From Neomegalonema sp. (lineage in GTDB: Bacteria > Pseudomonadota > Alphaproteobacteria > Rhodobacterales > Rhodobacteraceae): a DNA stretch of 64,000 bases. Below the pieces are notes generated by a model that ran no database searches, was not told the origin of the DNA, and worked only from the letters and a program-made list of their open reading frames with translations. Shown piece after piece: positions 1 through 9,274 of this stretch (positions are counted from its first letter, which is position 1; the number at the start of each line of letters is the position of its first letter). A program made the translations under genes and the position numbers. Where the stretch lies: NCBI RefSeq assembly GCF_028688855.1, contig NZ_JAQTXI010000017.1, forward strand, positions 1 through 64,000, given 5' to 3'.

Positions 1-202
<202 letters not shown>

Positions 203-241
203 CGCCTTCTCCCCGCTCCCTGCGGAGCTCCCTGCATGAAG

Positions 242-265
242 AAAGCGGCCCTTGCGGGCCGCTTT
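242..265. terminator. Bidirectional hairpin terminator between the glycine-rich gene and gap
   Basis: A perfect 10-bp stem (242-251 with 256-265) closes a TTGC loop. A pyrimidine tract with TTTT follows on the plus strand and TTTCTTC on the minus strand. It lies between the convergent ends of the two genes and probably serves both. Confidence 0.8.
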
Positions 266-323
266 CCCTTTTCCGGTCAGGCGCGGTCGGAAGAGGCGGC
301 CTGCGCCTCTCCCGGCCCCGGGC

Positions 324-1331
324 TCAGAGCAGCTTCGCCATCGCCACGGCGGTGTCGCTCATGCGGTTGGAGAAGCCCCATTCGTTGTCGTACCAGGCCA
401 GCACGCGCACGAAATCGCCGTCCATCACCTTGGTCTGGGTCGCGGCGAAGGTCGAGGAATGGGCGTCGTGGTTGAAGTCGATGGAGACCAGCGGCGCCTC
501 GCTGTAGCCCAGAACGCCCTTCAGCGGGCCTTCCGCCGCGGCCTTCACCGCCGCGTTGATCTCTTCGGCCGAGGTCCGGCGGCCCGCCGTGAACTTCAGG
601 TCCACCACCGAGACGTTGGGCGTCGGCACGCGGATCGAGGAGCCGTCCAGCTTGCCCTTCAGCTCGGGCAGCACCAGGCCCACCGCCTTGGCCGCGCCGG
701 TCGAGGTCGGGATCATGCTCAGGGCCGCCGCGCGGGCGCGGTAAAGATCCTTGTGCATGGTGTCGAGGGTCGGCTGGTCGCCGGTGTAGGCGTGGATCGT
801 GGTCATGTAGCCCTTCACGATCCCCACCGTCTCCTGAAGCACCTTGGCCACCGGAGAGAGGCAGTTCGTCGTGCAGGAGGCGTTCGAGACGATCAGGTGG
901 TCCTTCGTCAGGATCTGGTGGTTCACGCCGTAGACGATGGTCGCGTCCGCGTCCTCGCCGGGGGCAGAGATCAGCACCCGCTGCGCGCCCGCCGCCAGAT
1001 GCGCCGCCGCCTTGTCGCGCGCCGTGAAGATGCCGGTGCATTCGAGGGCGATCTGCACGCCCAGCTCCTTGTGCGGCAGCTTCGAGGGATCGCGCTCGGC
1101 GGTCACGCGGATCGGGCCGCGGCCCACGTCGATGCTGTCGCCCGAGACGGTCACCACGCCGGGAAAGCGGCCATGCACCGAATCATAGCGCATCAGATGG
1201 GCGTTGGTCTCCACCGGGCCGAGATCGTTGATCGCCACCACCTCGATGTCGGTGCGGCCCGATTCGACGATCGCGCGCAGCACGTTGCGCCCGATGCGTC
1301 CGAACCCGTTGATCGCCACGCGAACCGCCAT
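324..1331 (-). CDS. gap: Type I glyceraldehyde-3-phosphate dehydrogenase
   Basis: Catalyses reversible oxidative phosphorylation of glyceraldehyde-3-phosphate to 1,3-bisphosphoglycerate in the cytoplasm (glycolysis, gluconeogenesis, Calvin cycle if present). The protein is 335 residues, the normal length. It opens with the Rossmann motif INGFGRIGR (7-15), has Asp36 at the end of the second strand as in NAD-preferring enzymes, the active site SNASCTTNC with Cys153, the partner His180, and the C-terminal [10 protein letters not shown] signature. The open frame extends upstream, but ATG 1331 is preceded by AAGGAGGA (1338-1345) and begins the conserved N-terminus. Often linked to tkt in relatives; here transketolase is about 44 kb away. 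Confidence 0.97.
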   Translation of the reverse strand: MAVRVAINGFGRIGRNVLRAIVESGRTDIEVVAINDLGPVETNAHLMRYDSVHGRFPGVVTVSGDSIDVGRGPIRVTAERDPSKLPHKELGVQIALECTGIFTARDKAAAHLAAGAQRVLISAPGEDADATIVYGVNHQILTKDHLIVSNASCTTNCLSPVAKVLQETVGIVKGYMTTIHAYTGDQPTLDTMHKDLYRARAAALSMIPTSTGAAKAVGLVLPELKGKLDGSSIRVPTPNVSVVDLKFTAGRRTSAEEINAAVKAAAEGPLKGVLGYSEAPLVSIDFNHDAHSSTFAATQTKVMDGDFVRVLAWYDNEWGFSNRMSDTAVAMAKLL

Positions 1332-1692
1332 GATGCATCCTCCTTGCACGCGCCGCGAAGGCCCCTCGCCTTCGTTCCGAACGCTTCCCGCGCCCTCTGG
1401 CGCAGCACAGTAAAGGCGGCCCCTCCGGAGCGGAACTCCGCAGAAAGCCGCAAGACTCCGGGCGGAGGGCCAGGCCCCTCGTCCGGAAGGCGGCCCTGTA
1501 TAGACTCGCCCCGTCGGCCCGCGCAACGCCGCCGGAGCCGCAGCCGGAAGACCGCGCCTCGGGCCCCGATCAGGCGTCCATCCGGCGTCGCGCTGGCGTC
1601 GGCGGGGGGGTGCGTGTTAAGCACATTGAAGGGTTCGATTCGAGATTCCTCAGGAAACGGATCGCAGGACGCGGATTCGAAGGCGGGGGCGC
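1332..1692. other. Divergent intergenic region, gap / zauP
   Basis: 361 bases holding the start regions of gap (minus) and zauP (plus). Apart from the gap ribosome-binding site I see no convincing sigma-70 promoter, RNA gene or repeat. A TATACA-like hexamer on the minus strand near 1497-1502 lacks a good -35 partner. Confidence 0.5.
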
Positions 1693-1995
1693 ATGGCCGA
1701 AGGAGATGCTTTGCAGACGGCGACGGCGCGGTTCACCGCCGCGCTGAAACGGCTTCAGGGCGCCATGGAGCGACGCGACGCCTTCGCCGCCGAAGGCGAT
1801 CCCGAGGAGCGACGCGAAATGCTCCTCGACGAATTGCGGCGGCTGCGCGGACAGCATGAAAGCCTCTCGCGCGAGCTCGAAGCCGCGCTGGAGCTGCAGA
1901 GCGAGGAATCGGGATTGCGCAAGGAGGCCCTCGGGCGCATCGACGCCGTCATCTCCGAACTGCGCCGCAGTCTGGGGCCCGCGCATCATGGCTGA
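1693..1995 (+). CDS. zauP: ZauP-like coiled-coil partner of ZapA (DUF4164)
   Basis: A 100-residue, almost wholly helical protein with heptad-like spacing and many Arg/Glu/Leu residues, no signal peptide and no membrane segment. It matches the small coiled-coil protein encoded just before zapA in many alphaproteobacteria (DUF4164). In Caulobacter this protein, ZauP, works with ZapA to condense the Z-ring. The last codons overlap the zapA start by 8 bases, which implies translational coupling. The assignment is from context and composition; the family has no catalytic motif to check. Confidence 0.75.
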   Translation: MAEGDALQTATARFTAALKRLQGAMERRDAFAAEGDPEERREMLLDELRRLRGQHESLSRELEAALELQSEESGLRKEALGRIDAVISELRRSLGPAHHG

Positions 1996-2434
1996 CGTGA
2001 ATCTGGAGATCAACGGCAGGGCCTACCGCGTCGCCTGTCAGGACGGGCAGGAGCCCCATCTCGCCGAACTGGCCGGGCGGCTCGACCATCACGCCAGGGA
2101 GATCGCCCGGGGCGTCGGGATCGCGCCCAACGAGGCGCGGCTCATGCTGCTCTCGGGGCTCATGGTCGCCGACGAGCTCAGCGAGGCCGAAAACCGCATC
2201 CGCGAACTGGAGGCCCAGGTCAGCGAACTGCGCATCAAGGCCTCGGCCAGCCGGGCCCGCGCCGCCGTGACCGCCCCGCCCCCTCCGCCGCCGCCCGCCC
2301 CGGCCCCCGTCGCCGAAGACCTCCTCGTCACGCCCGAGCGCATGGCCGAAATCGAGGTCATGGTGGCCGACCTGCTCGACCAGGCCGCCGAGCAGATGGA
2401 GCGCATGGCCGACCGGCTCGACGCCACGCCCTGA
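1988..2434 (+). CDS. zapA: Cell division protein ZapA
   Basis: ZapA binds and bundles FtsZ at midcell. This copy is 148 residues, longer than the roughly 100 of E. coli. The N-terminal part (1-70) carries the beta-hairpin and helix with LEINGRAYRVAC and a Leu-rich LLSGLMVADEL stretch. A coiled coil, a proline-rich linker (about residues 95-110) and a second short helix follow. ATG 1988 lies inside the end of zauP. In many proteobacteria zapA is followed by 6S RNA and the 5-formyl-THF cyclo-ligase gene; here those are about 9 kb downstream on the other strand. Confidence 0.88.
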   Translation: MADVNLEINGRAYRVACQDGQEPHLAELAGRLDHHAREIARGVGIAPNEARLMLLSGLMVADELSEAENRIRELEAQVSELRIKASASRARAAVTAPPPPPPPAPAPVAEDLLVTPERMAEIEVMVADLLDQAAEQMERMADRLDATP

Positions 2435-2574
2435 TCCCGCCGCAAGCTCCGCATCCGGATTTTCTGGACGCGCGGACCGCCTTGAGGCAATCTCCGCCCA
2501 GCCTTGCGCCGTACGCCAAAGGTTTTCCTGCGGAGAGGCCCCGTCCCTCCACGTTTCATGGATGCGCGCCCATC

Positions 2575-3375
2575 ATGCGAGAACTTGCGACGCTCTGGAT
2601 CGGCGAGCGTCTGAACGACATCGAAATCGCCAGCCTCTGGTCCTTCGCCAGCCAGGGGCAGAAGGTGAAGCTCTACGCCTACGGGCCCGTCGCCGGAACG
2701 CCGCGCGGGGTCGAGATCGCGGATGCGGGGGAGATCCTCTCCGGAGACCCCATCGTGCGCCACAAGAAGACCGGAAGTCCCGCGATCCACGCCGACCTCT
2801 TCCGCTACGCCATGATCGCCAGGACCGGCGCCGTCTGGGTGGATCTCGACATGATCGCCCTCAAGCCCTTCGTCTTCTCCTCGGATTACGTCTGCGGATT
2901 CGAGCGGCCGGATTCGGTCAACAACGCGGTGCTCGGCCTGCCCCAGGATTCGCCCACCCTCAAGGCGCTCTGCGCCCTGCGGCCCGACACCCGCGGCCTG
3001 CCCGAAGGCCTGCAAGGCCTGCGGCGCCTGCGCTATCAGGCCAAGAATCTGCTCGCGGGCGGCCTGCCGATCAGCCGCTGGCCCTGGGGCGACACGGGCC
3101 CGGCGATCCTCACGCGCGAGCTGATCCGCAATGGCGAAGACCGCCATGTCCTGCCGCGTGACGCCTTCTATGGCGTGGGGATCGAGGATCTCGCGCGCTT
3201 CGCCGAGCCGGGGCGGCTCGACCGGGCGAGCTTTCCCGACCAGGCTTACGGCGCGCATCTCTGGGCCAGCCAGCTGCGCCGCCATCTGACGCAACATCAC
3301 GATGGGCGTTTTCCCCCGGGCTCTTTCGTCGCGACTCTTCTGGACGAGGCGCGACGCGACGGATTCACGTCATGA
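2575..3375 (+). CDS. Glycosyltransferase, GT32-like sugar-binding region (DXD type)
   Basis: A cytoplasmic glycosyltransferase of 266 residues. The central stretch HADLFRYAMIARTGAVWVDLDM contains the FRY and DLD features of the Gly_transf_sug/GT32 group; the acidic pair coordinates the metal and sugar nucleotide. Donor and acceptor cannot be read from the sequence. ATG 2575 is chosen because the conserved fold begins there; the frame is open about 30 codons further upstream with no family similarity. Its stop overlaps the next start as ATGA, so the two glycosyltransferases probably form an operon acting on a surface glycan. Confidence 0.8.
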   Translation: MRELATLWIGERLNDIEIASLWSFASQGQKVKLYAYGPVAGTPRGVEIADAGEILSGDPIVRHKKTGSPAIHADLFRYAMIARTGAVWVDLDMIALKPFVFSSDYVCGFERPDSVNNAVLGLPQDSPTLKALCALRPDTRGLPEGLQGLRRLRYQAKNLLAGGLPISRWPWGDTGPAILTRELIRNGEDRHVLPRDAFYGVGIEDLARFAEPGRLDRASFPDQAYGAHLWASQLRRHLTQHHDGRFPPGSFVATLLDEARRDGFTS

Positions 3376-4157
3376 TTCAGACCTATCTCATCAATCTCGA
3401 CGGCAGCGACGAGAGGCTCGCCGCGGCCTCGCGGGGACTCGCGGAGCAGGGCCTCGACTTCGAGCGCGTGCCCGCCTTCGACGGACGCGGCAAGAGCACC
3501 CGCGATCTGCCGCTCTATGACGAAGACGCGGCGGTCCGCTACATGGGGCGCGCGCTCCTCGGCAGCGAGATCGGATGCTACCTCAGCCACATGAAGGCGC
3601 TACGGCGCTTCCTCGAGTCCGACGCCGCGCAGGCCCTCGTGCTGGAGGACGATTGCCGCTTCGCGCCGGATCTCGCGCCAAAGCTGGCGGAGATCGGCCG
3701 CTGGCTGGAGGCTCGTCCGATGTGGGACGCCGTCCACGTCAGCGCCCAGAAGATGCGCATGCGCACGCTCCTGCAGGAATTCGGCCCCTATGGGCTCTAT
3801 CAGGCGCATCATTTCCCCATGCTGGCCACGGGGATCCTCTGGTCGCGCGCCGGGGCCGAGGCCATGCTCAAGGAAGGCGGCGGCAAGATCGACGCCGCAT
3901 GGGACAATTTCCTGCGCCGCTGGCTGACCCGCAACGGACGGGGCCTCGGAGTCTGGCCGCCGCTCGTCTCGACCTCGAATGTGGCGAGCGACATCGATTC
4001 CGCCGCCGTCACCCGCAAGACCGCCAGACGCAGCGCGATCTATGGTCTGCGCAAGCAACGCCGCCTCTGGGCGGATCGCCTCGTGGCCATGAAGATGCGG
4101 CGAAGCTTCAAACCCGACCTCGCGCCCCTCCCGCAGGGCGATCCCGCGCAAGGATGA
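3372..4157 (+). CDS. Glycosyltransferase family 25 (LOS/LPS type)
   Basis: 261 residues. The N-terminal MIQTYLINLDGSDERLAA is the typical GT25 opening, followed by ERVPAFDG, then GSEIGCYLSHMKALR (the family's GCxxSH region) and the acidic VLEDDC motif expected to bind metal and UDP-sugar. Family members add galactose or glucose to lipooligosaccharide cores in the cytoplasm. The C-terminus is basic (RKTARR, RKQRRLWADR), which could hold the enzyme at the inner membrane. Coupled to the upstream glycosyltransferase by a 4-base overlap; tRNA-Gly follows. Confidence 0.85.
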   Translation: MIQTYLINLDGSDERLAAASRGLAEQGLDFERVPAFDGRGKSTRDLPLYDEDAAVRYMGRALLGSEIGCYLSHMKALRRFLESDAAQALVLEDDCRFAPDLAPKLAEIGRWLEARPMWDAVHVSAQKMRMRTLLQEFGPYGLYQAHHFPMLATGILWSRAGAEAMLKEGGGKIDAAWDNFLRRWLTRNGRGLGVWPPLVSTSNVASDIDSAAVTRKTARRSAIYGLRKQRRLWADRLVAMKMRRSFKPDLAPLPQGDPAQG

Positions 4158-4163
4158 GGAAGC

Positions 4164-4192
4164 TTGCGCGACGACCGGGAGGCCGCTAGCTT
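4164..4192 (+). promoter_or_regulatory. Probable promoter of tRNA-Gly
   Basis: TTGCGC (4164-4169), a 17-base spacer and TAGCTT (4187-4192). Initiation would fall about 10 bases before the tRNA 5' end. The match to sigma-70 consensus is only partial. Confidence 0.45.
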
Positions 4193-4208
4193 CTCGGTCA
4201 GGCGAATC

Positions 4209-4282
4209 GCGGGCATGATGTAGTGGTAGCCTGGCAGCTTCCCAAGCTGCTCGTGCGGGTTCGATTCCCGCTGCCCGCTCCA
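4209..4282 (+). tRNA. tRNA-Gly(CCC)
   Basis: A full cloverleaf can be drawn. The acceptor stem GCGGGCA pairs with TGCCCGC, the anticodon stem GCAGC/GCTGC holds the loop TTCCCAA with anticodon CCC, and the T-arm contains GGGTTCGATTCCC. The CCA end is encoded at 4280-4282. Confidence 0.97.
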
Positions 4283-4427
4283 GTTTCCCCCGGACGGAAA
4301 ACGACGCCTTCCCCTGAAAATCGACTTGTCAGCCTCTCACGCCGGCCCTGCAGACCGGAACGCAGATTTCCGGATTCTTGACGCCGATGCTCCAGGATCC
4401 CGCCTCATCGCAGAGACGGGGGCGCGC

Positions 4428-6308
4428 ATGTGCGGCATCGCAGGGATCTTCGACGCGCGGGGAAAGGCCGGAATCCCCCCCGCCCGGCTCAAGGCCATGA
4501 CCGACGCCATCGCCCGACGCGGGCCCGACGGCGAAGGCGCATGGTTCGCCCCCGGACTCGCGCTCGGACATCGGCGGCTCGCGATCATCGACCCCGAAGG
4601 CGGCGCCCAACCCATGCTCAGCGCGGACGGAAGGCTGGCTGTGGTCTTCAACGGCATGATCTACAATTTCCGCGAATTGCGCGCCGATCTGGAGGCGCAA
4701 GGCGCCGTCTTCCGCACCCATTGCGACACCGAGGTTCTGCTCCACGGCTGGAAGGCCTGGGGCGAGGCCCTGCCCGGAAAGCTCGACGGATTCTTCGCCG
4801 TCGGGCTCTGGGACGCCGAAGCCGAAACCCTCGTCCTCATGCGCGACCTCTGGGGCAAGAAGCCGCTCTATCTCGCCGAGGAAGGCGGACGGCTGCTCTT
4901 CGGCTCGGACGCCGACGCCATCCTGGCCGCCCTGCCCGGCGCGCCGGGGCTGCGCGAAGAGGCCCTCGCCGAATATCTCGCCTTCGGCTATGTCCCGGAT
5001 TCCACCGCGCTCCACGCCGGGATCGAAAAGCTGCCCCCCGCCTCGCTCCTCATCTGGCGCAGAGGACGCCCAAGGCCCAAGGCCCGGCGCTGGGGCCGCA
5101 TCCGCATCCATCCTGAAGACCGGGGCCGCAGCCTCGCCGAAGCCGCCGAAGAGCTCGACGCCCTGCTCGACGACGCCGTCCGCAAGCGGCTCGTCGCCGA
5201 CGCGCCCCTCGGCGTGCTGCTCTCGGGAGGCCTCGACAGCGGCGCCGCCCTCGCCATGGCCAGCCGGGCCCGCAGCGCCCCGCTCACCGCCTGCACCATG
5301 GGATTCGCAGACCCCGACCTCGATGAAACCGAAGCCGCCGCGCTCATGGCGAAGCGCTGGAACGCCGAACATCTCGTCGCGCAGGCCGATCCCGAGGCCA
5401 TGGCCGATCCCGACGGGCTGGCCGCGATCTTCGGCGAGCCCTTCGCCGATCCCTCCGCCGCGCCGACTCTGGCGGTCTGCCGTCTGGCGGCGCGCCGCAT
5501 GAAGGCCGCGCTCTCCGGAGACGGCGGCGACGAGATCTTCGCCGGATATCGCCGCTATCCCTTCCATCTGCGCGAGGAGAAGGCGAAGTCCCTGCTGCCC
5601 CTGAGTCTGCGCGGGCCGCTCTTCGGAGGCCTCGCCCGGATCTGGCCGCAAGGCGAGGCCCTGCCCAGGCCGCTCCGGGCGGGCGCCACCCTGGAGGCCC
5701 TCGCGGGAGATCAGGCCGCAGGTCTGCTCCGCGCCACCGCCGTCATGGACGAACCCACGCGCCGCGCCCTGCTCTCGCCGGTGCTGCGCGCCCGGCTCAA
5801 GGCTCATGATCCCGCCGACCTCCTGCGCAAGGCCCTCGCCGAAGCCGAGACCGACGATCCGCTCGCCCGCGCCCAATACGCCGACCTCGTGACATGGCTG
5901 CCGGGGCGGATGCTCGTCAAGCTCGACCGGACCTCGATGGCCGTCGGGCTGGAGGCGCGCAATCCGCTGCTCGACAAGGACCTGGCGCTCTGGGCCGCGA
6001 GGCTCCCGACGCGGCTGAAGCTGGACGGATTCTCCGGCAAGCGCGTCCTGCGCGCCGCTCTGGAGCCCTACGCCCCGCCGGAGATCCTCAAGGCCCCCAA
6101 ACGCGGCTTCGTTCCGCCGCTGAAGGCCTGGCTCACGGGGCCGCTGCGGGGCCGCGTCGAGGCCATGGCCCGCAGCGAGGCCCTCGGGCCCTGGCTCGAC
6201 CTCGGGACGCTCGACCGCCTGCGCCGCGAGACCTTCGAAGGCCGCCGAGACCACAGCCGCGCGCTCTGGGCCTGCCTCATGCTGGAGGCCCGCTTAAGCG
6301 CTCCTTAA
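4428..6308 (+). CDS. Asparagine synthetase (glutamine-hydrolysing)-like amidotransferase, exosortase-associated type
   Basis: 626 residues. The N-terminal glutaminase domain starts MCGIAGIF with the catalytic Cys2; VFNGMIYNFRELR and the THCDTEVLLHGW segment complete it. The synthetase domain has the ATP pyrophosphatase motif LLSGGLDSG near residue 265 and the ALSGDGGDEIFAGY motif. It would transfer glutamine-derived ammonia to a carboxylate activated with ATP. Length and order resemble amidotransferase 1 of exosortase/exopolysaccharide loci, and the next gene resembles another exosortase accessory protein, so its substrate may be a glycan or peptide rather than free aspartate. ATG 4428 is chosen because Cys2 must become N-terminal; upstream codons would block this. 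Confidence 0.85.
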   Translation: MCGIAGIFDARGKAGIPPARLKAMTDAIARRGPDGEGAWFAPGLALGHRRLAIIDPEGGAQPMLSADGRLAVVFNGMIYNFRELRADLEAQGAVFRTHCDTEVLLHGWKAWGEALPGKLDGFFAVGLWDAEAETLVLMRDLWGKKPLYLAEEGGRLLFGSDADAILAALPGAPGLREEALAEYLAFGYVPDSTALHAGIEKLPPASLLIWRRGRPRPKARRWGRIRIHPEDRGRSLAEAAEELDALLDDAVRKRLVADAPLGVLLSGGLDSGAALAMASRARSAPLTACTMGFADPDLDETEAAALMAKRWNAEHLVAQADPEAMADPDGLAAIFGEPFADPSAAPTLAVCRLAARRMKAALSGDGGDEIFAGYRRYPFHLREEKAKSLLPLSLRGPLFGGLARIWPQGEALPRPLRAGATLEALAGDQAAGLLRATAVMDEPTRRALLSPVLRARLKAHDPADLLRKALAEAETDDPLARAQYADLVTWLPGRMLVKLDRTSMAVGLEARNPLLDKDLALWAARLPTRLKLDGFSGKRVLRAALEPYAPPEILKAPKRGFVPPLKAWLTGPLRGRVEAMARSEALGPWLDLGTLDRLRRETFEGRRDHSRALWACLMLEARLSAP

Positions 6309-6424
6309 ATCCAAAGGCGTAGGTTTCAGCGCAGCCGGAGGACTCGCGCTTGACGGAGTCCTCGTCCATTCCTTCCGCCGCGCCTCTTCCGGCCGGACGG
6401 ATCCCAAGCGGAGACCTGACCTCC

Positions 6425-9193
6425 ATGACCCTGCGCTCCCGTCGCCCCGGCCTGGTCGCCCTTCTCGCCGCAGCCGCCTGGTTCGGCGCCCCGGGACCGG
6501 GGTTCGCGCCCTCCGCCGCCTTCGCCGCCGTCGATCCCGCCGCGAAGCCCGCCTATGACCGCGCCGCGAAGCTCTTCGAGGAGAAGCGCTATCGCGAGGC
6601 CATGATCGAGGCCAAGAACGCCCTCCAGTCGGCGCCCAACGACCCCGAAGCCCGGGTTCTGCTCGGCAAGATCTTCCTCTCGACCAACACTCCCGGCGCC
6701 GCCGAAACCGAATTCCGCCGCGCCTTCGAGCTCGGCGGTTCGGACGAGGCCCAGATCCTCCTCGCCGAGGCGCTCATGGGCCAGGCCCGCTTCGACGACG
6801 CCGTGAAGACCGTCACCCTCGAAGCCGCCACGCCCGAAATGCGCATCCGCAAGCGCCTGACCCTCGGCGCCGCCCAGATCGCCCGCGTCGCGCCCGATCT
6901 CGCCGAGCCCCATTATCAGGCCGCCCTCGAGATGGAGCCCGGACGCATCGAAGCCCGCTACGGCCTCGCGCGCGTGGCCGTGCTGCGCGGCGACGAGCCC
7001 GCCGCCATCATCGCCCTCGACGCCATCCTCAAGGGGAACCCCGACTACGCCCCCGGCTGGATGATGCTCGGCGAGGTCTCGCTCACCCGCGGCGACATGA
7101 ACGGCGCCTTCGCCGCCTTCGACCGCGCCATCGACCTGCTGCCCACCAACGCCCACGCCTTCACCGCCCGCGCCCGCGCCCGGCTCACCGCCGGAGACCT
7201 CGACGGCGCCAAGCAGGACGCCGCCCGCGTCGCCGAGCTCTCGCCCCGCGATCCCATCGTGGGCTATCTGCGCGCCGCCATCTATTTCGCCGAGGGCGAC
7301 CTCGCGCGGGCGGACCAGGAGTTCAACGGCATCCAGCAGATCTTCGAGGCCTTCCCGCCCGCCATGCTGCTCGGCGGCCTCATCAAGTACCGCAAGGGCG
7401 ATCTCGGCCAGGCCGAGCATTTCCTCGGCCGCTACACCATGATGAACCCCTCCAGCGCCGAGGCTCAGCGCGCCCTCGCCATGGTGCGCGTGCGCAGCGG
7501 ACAGCCGCTCTCCGCCGCCCAGATCCTCGAACGCCAGCTCCAGCGCGAGAAGCCCCAGAGCCTCACCACCCGGCGGCATCTGGCGGGCGCCTATGTGGTC
7601 GCCGACCGCCCGCAGGAAGCCGTCGAGCAGTTGCGCCGCCTGGCGGGCATGAATCATGTCCTCGCCGCCCGCGAAGCCGAAAGCGCCCTGGCGCTGCTCG
7701 GAATCGGGCCCAACGCCGTGGCGGACGCCGCCCTCGGACGCGAGATCCTCAAGGGCGTCGAGCTGCTGCGCATCGGCGCCGCCGACAAGGCCGGAGAAGT
7801 CGCGGAGAGCCTCGTCGAGCGCGCTCCCGGCAACATCCACGCCCTGAACCTCCTCGCCCGCGTGCAGGAGGCCCGCGGCGACCTCAAGGGCTCGCGCGCC
7901 ACCCTGGAGGCCGCCTTCGCCGTGGATCCCGGCTTCGACGCCACGCTCCAGATGCTCGAAGCCCTCGACAAGATGGCTCAGGATCCCGCCGCCTCGCTGG
8001 ACCGGCTCGGACGCGCCGCCGCCGCCAGGCCCGAAGACGCCGGACTCGCCCTGCGCTACGCCATCGGGCTTTCGGAGGTCGGGCGCGGCGAAGAGGCCGA
8101 ACGCCTGCTGCAACAGCGCGTCGAGGCCAATCCGGGCGGCGCCTTCGAGCTCTCCGAAGCCCTGATCCGGCTGAAGTTCCTGCGCGGCGACAAGGAAGGC
8201 GCCGCCCGCGAAGCCCATCGCCTCTCGCAATCCACGCGCGATCCGGCGGCCCTCGCCTTCGCCGCCGCCGCCCTGCGCGACGCTCAGGCCGGAGCCCAGG
8301 CCCTGGAGGCCACGCGCCGACTCGCCGAAGTCCAGCCCGACGAACCGCGCTCGGCGGTGATGCTGGCTCAGGCCCATTTCGACAAGGGAGACCTCGGCGC
8401 CGCCCGCAAGGTGCTGAACGAGGCCCGCGCGAAATCTCCGCAGGATCTGCTGATCGCCCGCGCGCTGGTCGATCTGGCCGTGCGCGAGAAGGATCAGGCT
8501 GGCGCCCTCGCCGCCGCCGAGGCGCTCAAGGCGCAGGATCCCGTCGCCGCCGCCCGTTTCGGCGCCGACGCCCTGCTGCGGCTCGGCGCCCCCGGCAAGG
8601 CCGTCGAGCGGCTCGCCGCCGCCTATCAGGCCAAGCCCGATCCGGATCTCGCGCTCGACCTCTTCTCGGCCCGCCGCCGCGCCGGACAGGAGGCCGCCGC
8701 CTTCGAGGGGCTCGCCGACTGGCTCCGCCGCTCGCCGGACGACCGCCGCGCGCTGATGGTCCGGGCCATGAGCCTCCAGAGCGCGGGCAAGCTCGAAGAG
8801 GCCGAAGTGGATTATCTGCGGCTCCTCGCGCTGGATCCGTCCAATCCGGCGGCGCTGAACAACTTCGCCTGGCTGCGCCACGAGCTGGGCCGCCATGACG
8901 CCCTCGACTACGCCGAGCGCGCCTATGGCGTGGCCGCCAGCTCGCCGGAGGTCGCCGACACCTACGGCTGGCTGCTGGTGCAGAACGGACGCCTGCGCCG
9001 GGGTCTGGAGGTGCTGCGCGCCGCCGTCGACACCGCGCCCGACAACGCCGACGCGCGCTATCATCTCGCCTATGCGCTGCATCAGTCGGGGCAGACCGCC
9101 GAAGCGCGCACGCTGCTCGGAAAGGTGCTGGCGGAAAGCGCGCAGTTCTCCGCGCGCGCCGAAGCCGAGGCGCTCATGGCGCGGCTGAAGTAG
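6425..9193 (+). CDS. Exported TPR-repeat protein, PrsT-like (PEP-CTERM/EPS system)
   Basis: 922 residues from ATG 6425. A basic N-terminus and hydrophobic segment ending near an Ala-Phe-Ala site form a signal peptide; tetratricopeptide repeats then fill the rest, for example KLFEEKRYREAMIEAKNALQ, PNDPEARVLLGKIFL and AEHFLGRYTMMNPSSAEAQ. Repeat spacing and size resemble PrsT, a TPR protein of about 900 residues found with exosortases and exopolysaccharide genes. No lipobox Cys is evident, unlike PrsT lipoproteins. It probably scaffolds export or assembly in the periplasm. An alternative TTG start at 6350 has a better GGAGG site and would give a 25-residue longer N-terminus. Confidence 0.78.
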   Translation: MTLRSRRPGLVALLAAAAWFGAPGPGFAPSAAFAAVDPAAKPAYDRAAKLFEEKRYREAMIEAKNALQSAPNDPEARVLLGKIFLSTNTPGAAETEFRRAFELGGSDEAQILLAEALMGQARFDDAVKTVTLEAATPEMRIRKRLTLGAAQIARVAPDLAEPHYQAALEMEPGRIEARYGLARVAVLRGDEPAAIIALDAILKGNPDYAPGWMMLGEVSLTRGDMNGAFAAFDRAIDLLPTNAHAFTARARARLTAGDLDGAKQDAARVAELSPRDPIVGYLRAAIYFAEGDLARADQEFNGIQQIFEAFPPAMLLGGLIKYRKGDLGQAEHFLGRYTMMNPSSAEAQRALAMVRVRSGQPLSAAQILERQLQREKPQSLTTRRHLAGAYVVADRPQEAVEQLRRLAGMNHVLAAREAESALALLGIGPNAVADAALGREILKGVELLRIGAADKAGEVAESLVERAPGNIHALNLLARVQEARGDLKGSRATLEAAFAVDPGFDATLQMLEALDKMAQDPAASLDRLGRAAAARPEDAGLALRYAIGLSEVGRGEEAERLLQQRVEANPGGAFELSEALIRLKFLRGDKEGAAREAHRLSQSTRDPAALAFAAAALRDAQAGAQALEATRRLAEVQPDEPRSAVMLAQAHFDKGDLGAARKVLNEARAKSPQDLLIARALVDLAVREKDQAGALAAAEALKAQDPVAAARFGADALLRLGAPGKAVERLAAAYQAKPDPDLALDLFSARRRAGQEAAAFEGLADWLRRSPDDRRALMVRAMSLQSAGKLEEAEVDYLRLLALDPSNPAALNNFAWLRHELGRHDALDYAERAYGVAASSPEVADTYGWLLVQNGRLRRGLEVLRAAVDTAPDNADARYHLAYALHQSGQTAEARTLLGKVLAESAQFSARAEAEALMARLK

Positions 9194-9217
9194 GCCGGAG
9201 CTCCGGAGCAGAACAGG

Positions 9218-9249
9218 AAACCCCCGGCTCCGCGAAGAGCCGGGGGTTT
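9218..9249. terminator. Strong bidirectional terminator between the TPR gene and yebC
   Basis: A 13-bp perfect stem (9218-9230 with 9237-9249) with a 6-base loop. It ends in TTTT on the plus strand and TTTCCTG on the minus strand, between convergent genes. Confidence 0.9.
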
Positions 9250-9274
9250 TCATGTGAAAGGGAAGGCCGCAGGA

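Noticed and set aside
6326-9253. Open frame of 975 codons on the minus strand opposite the TPR gene
   Set aside because: Composition is Gly/Ala/Glu repeats without motifs; the plus-strand frame has regular TPR repeats and a signal peptide.
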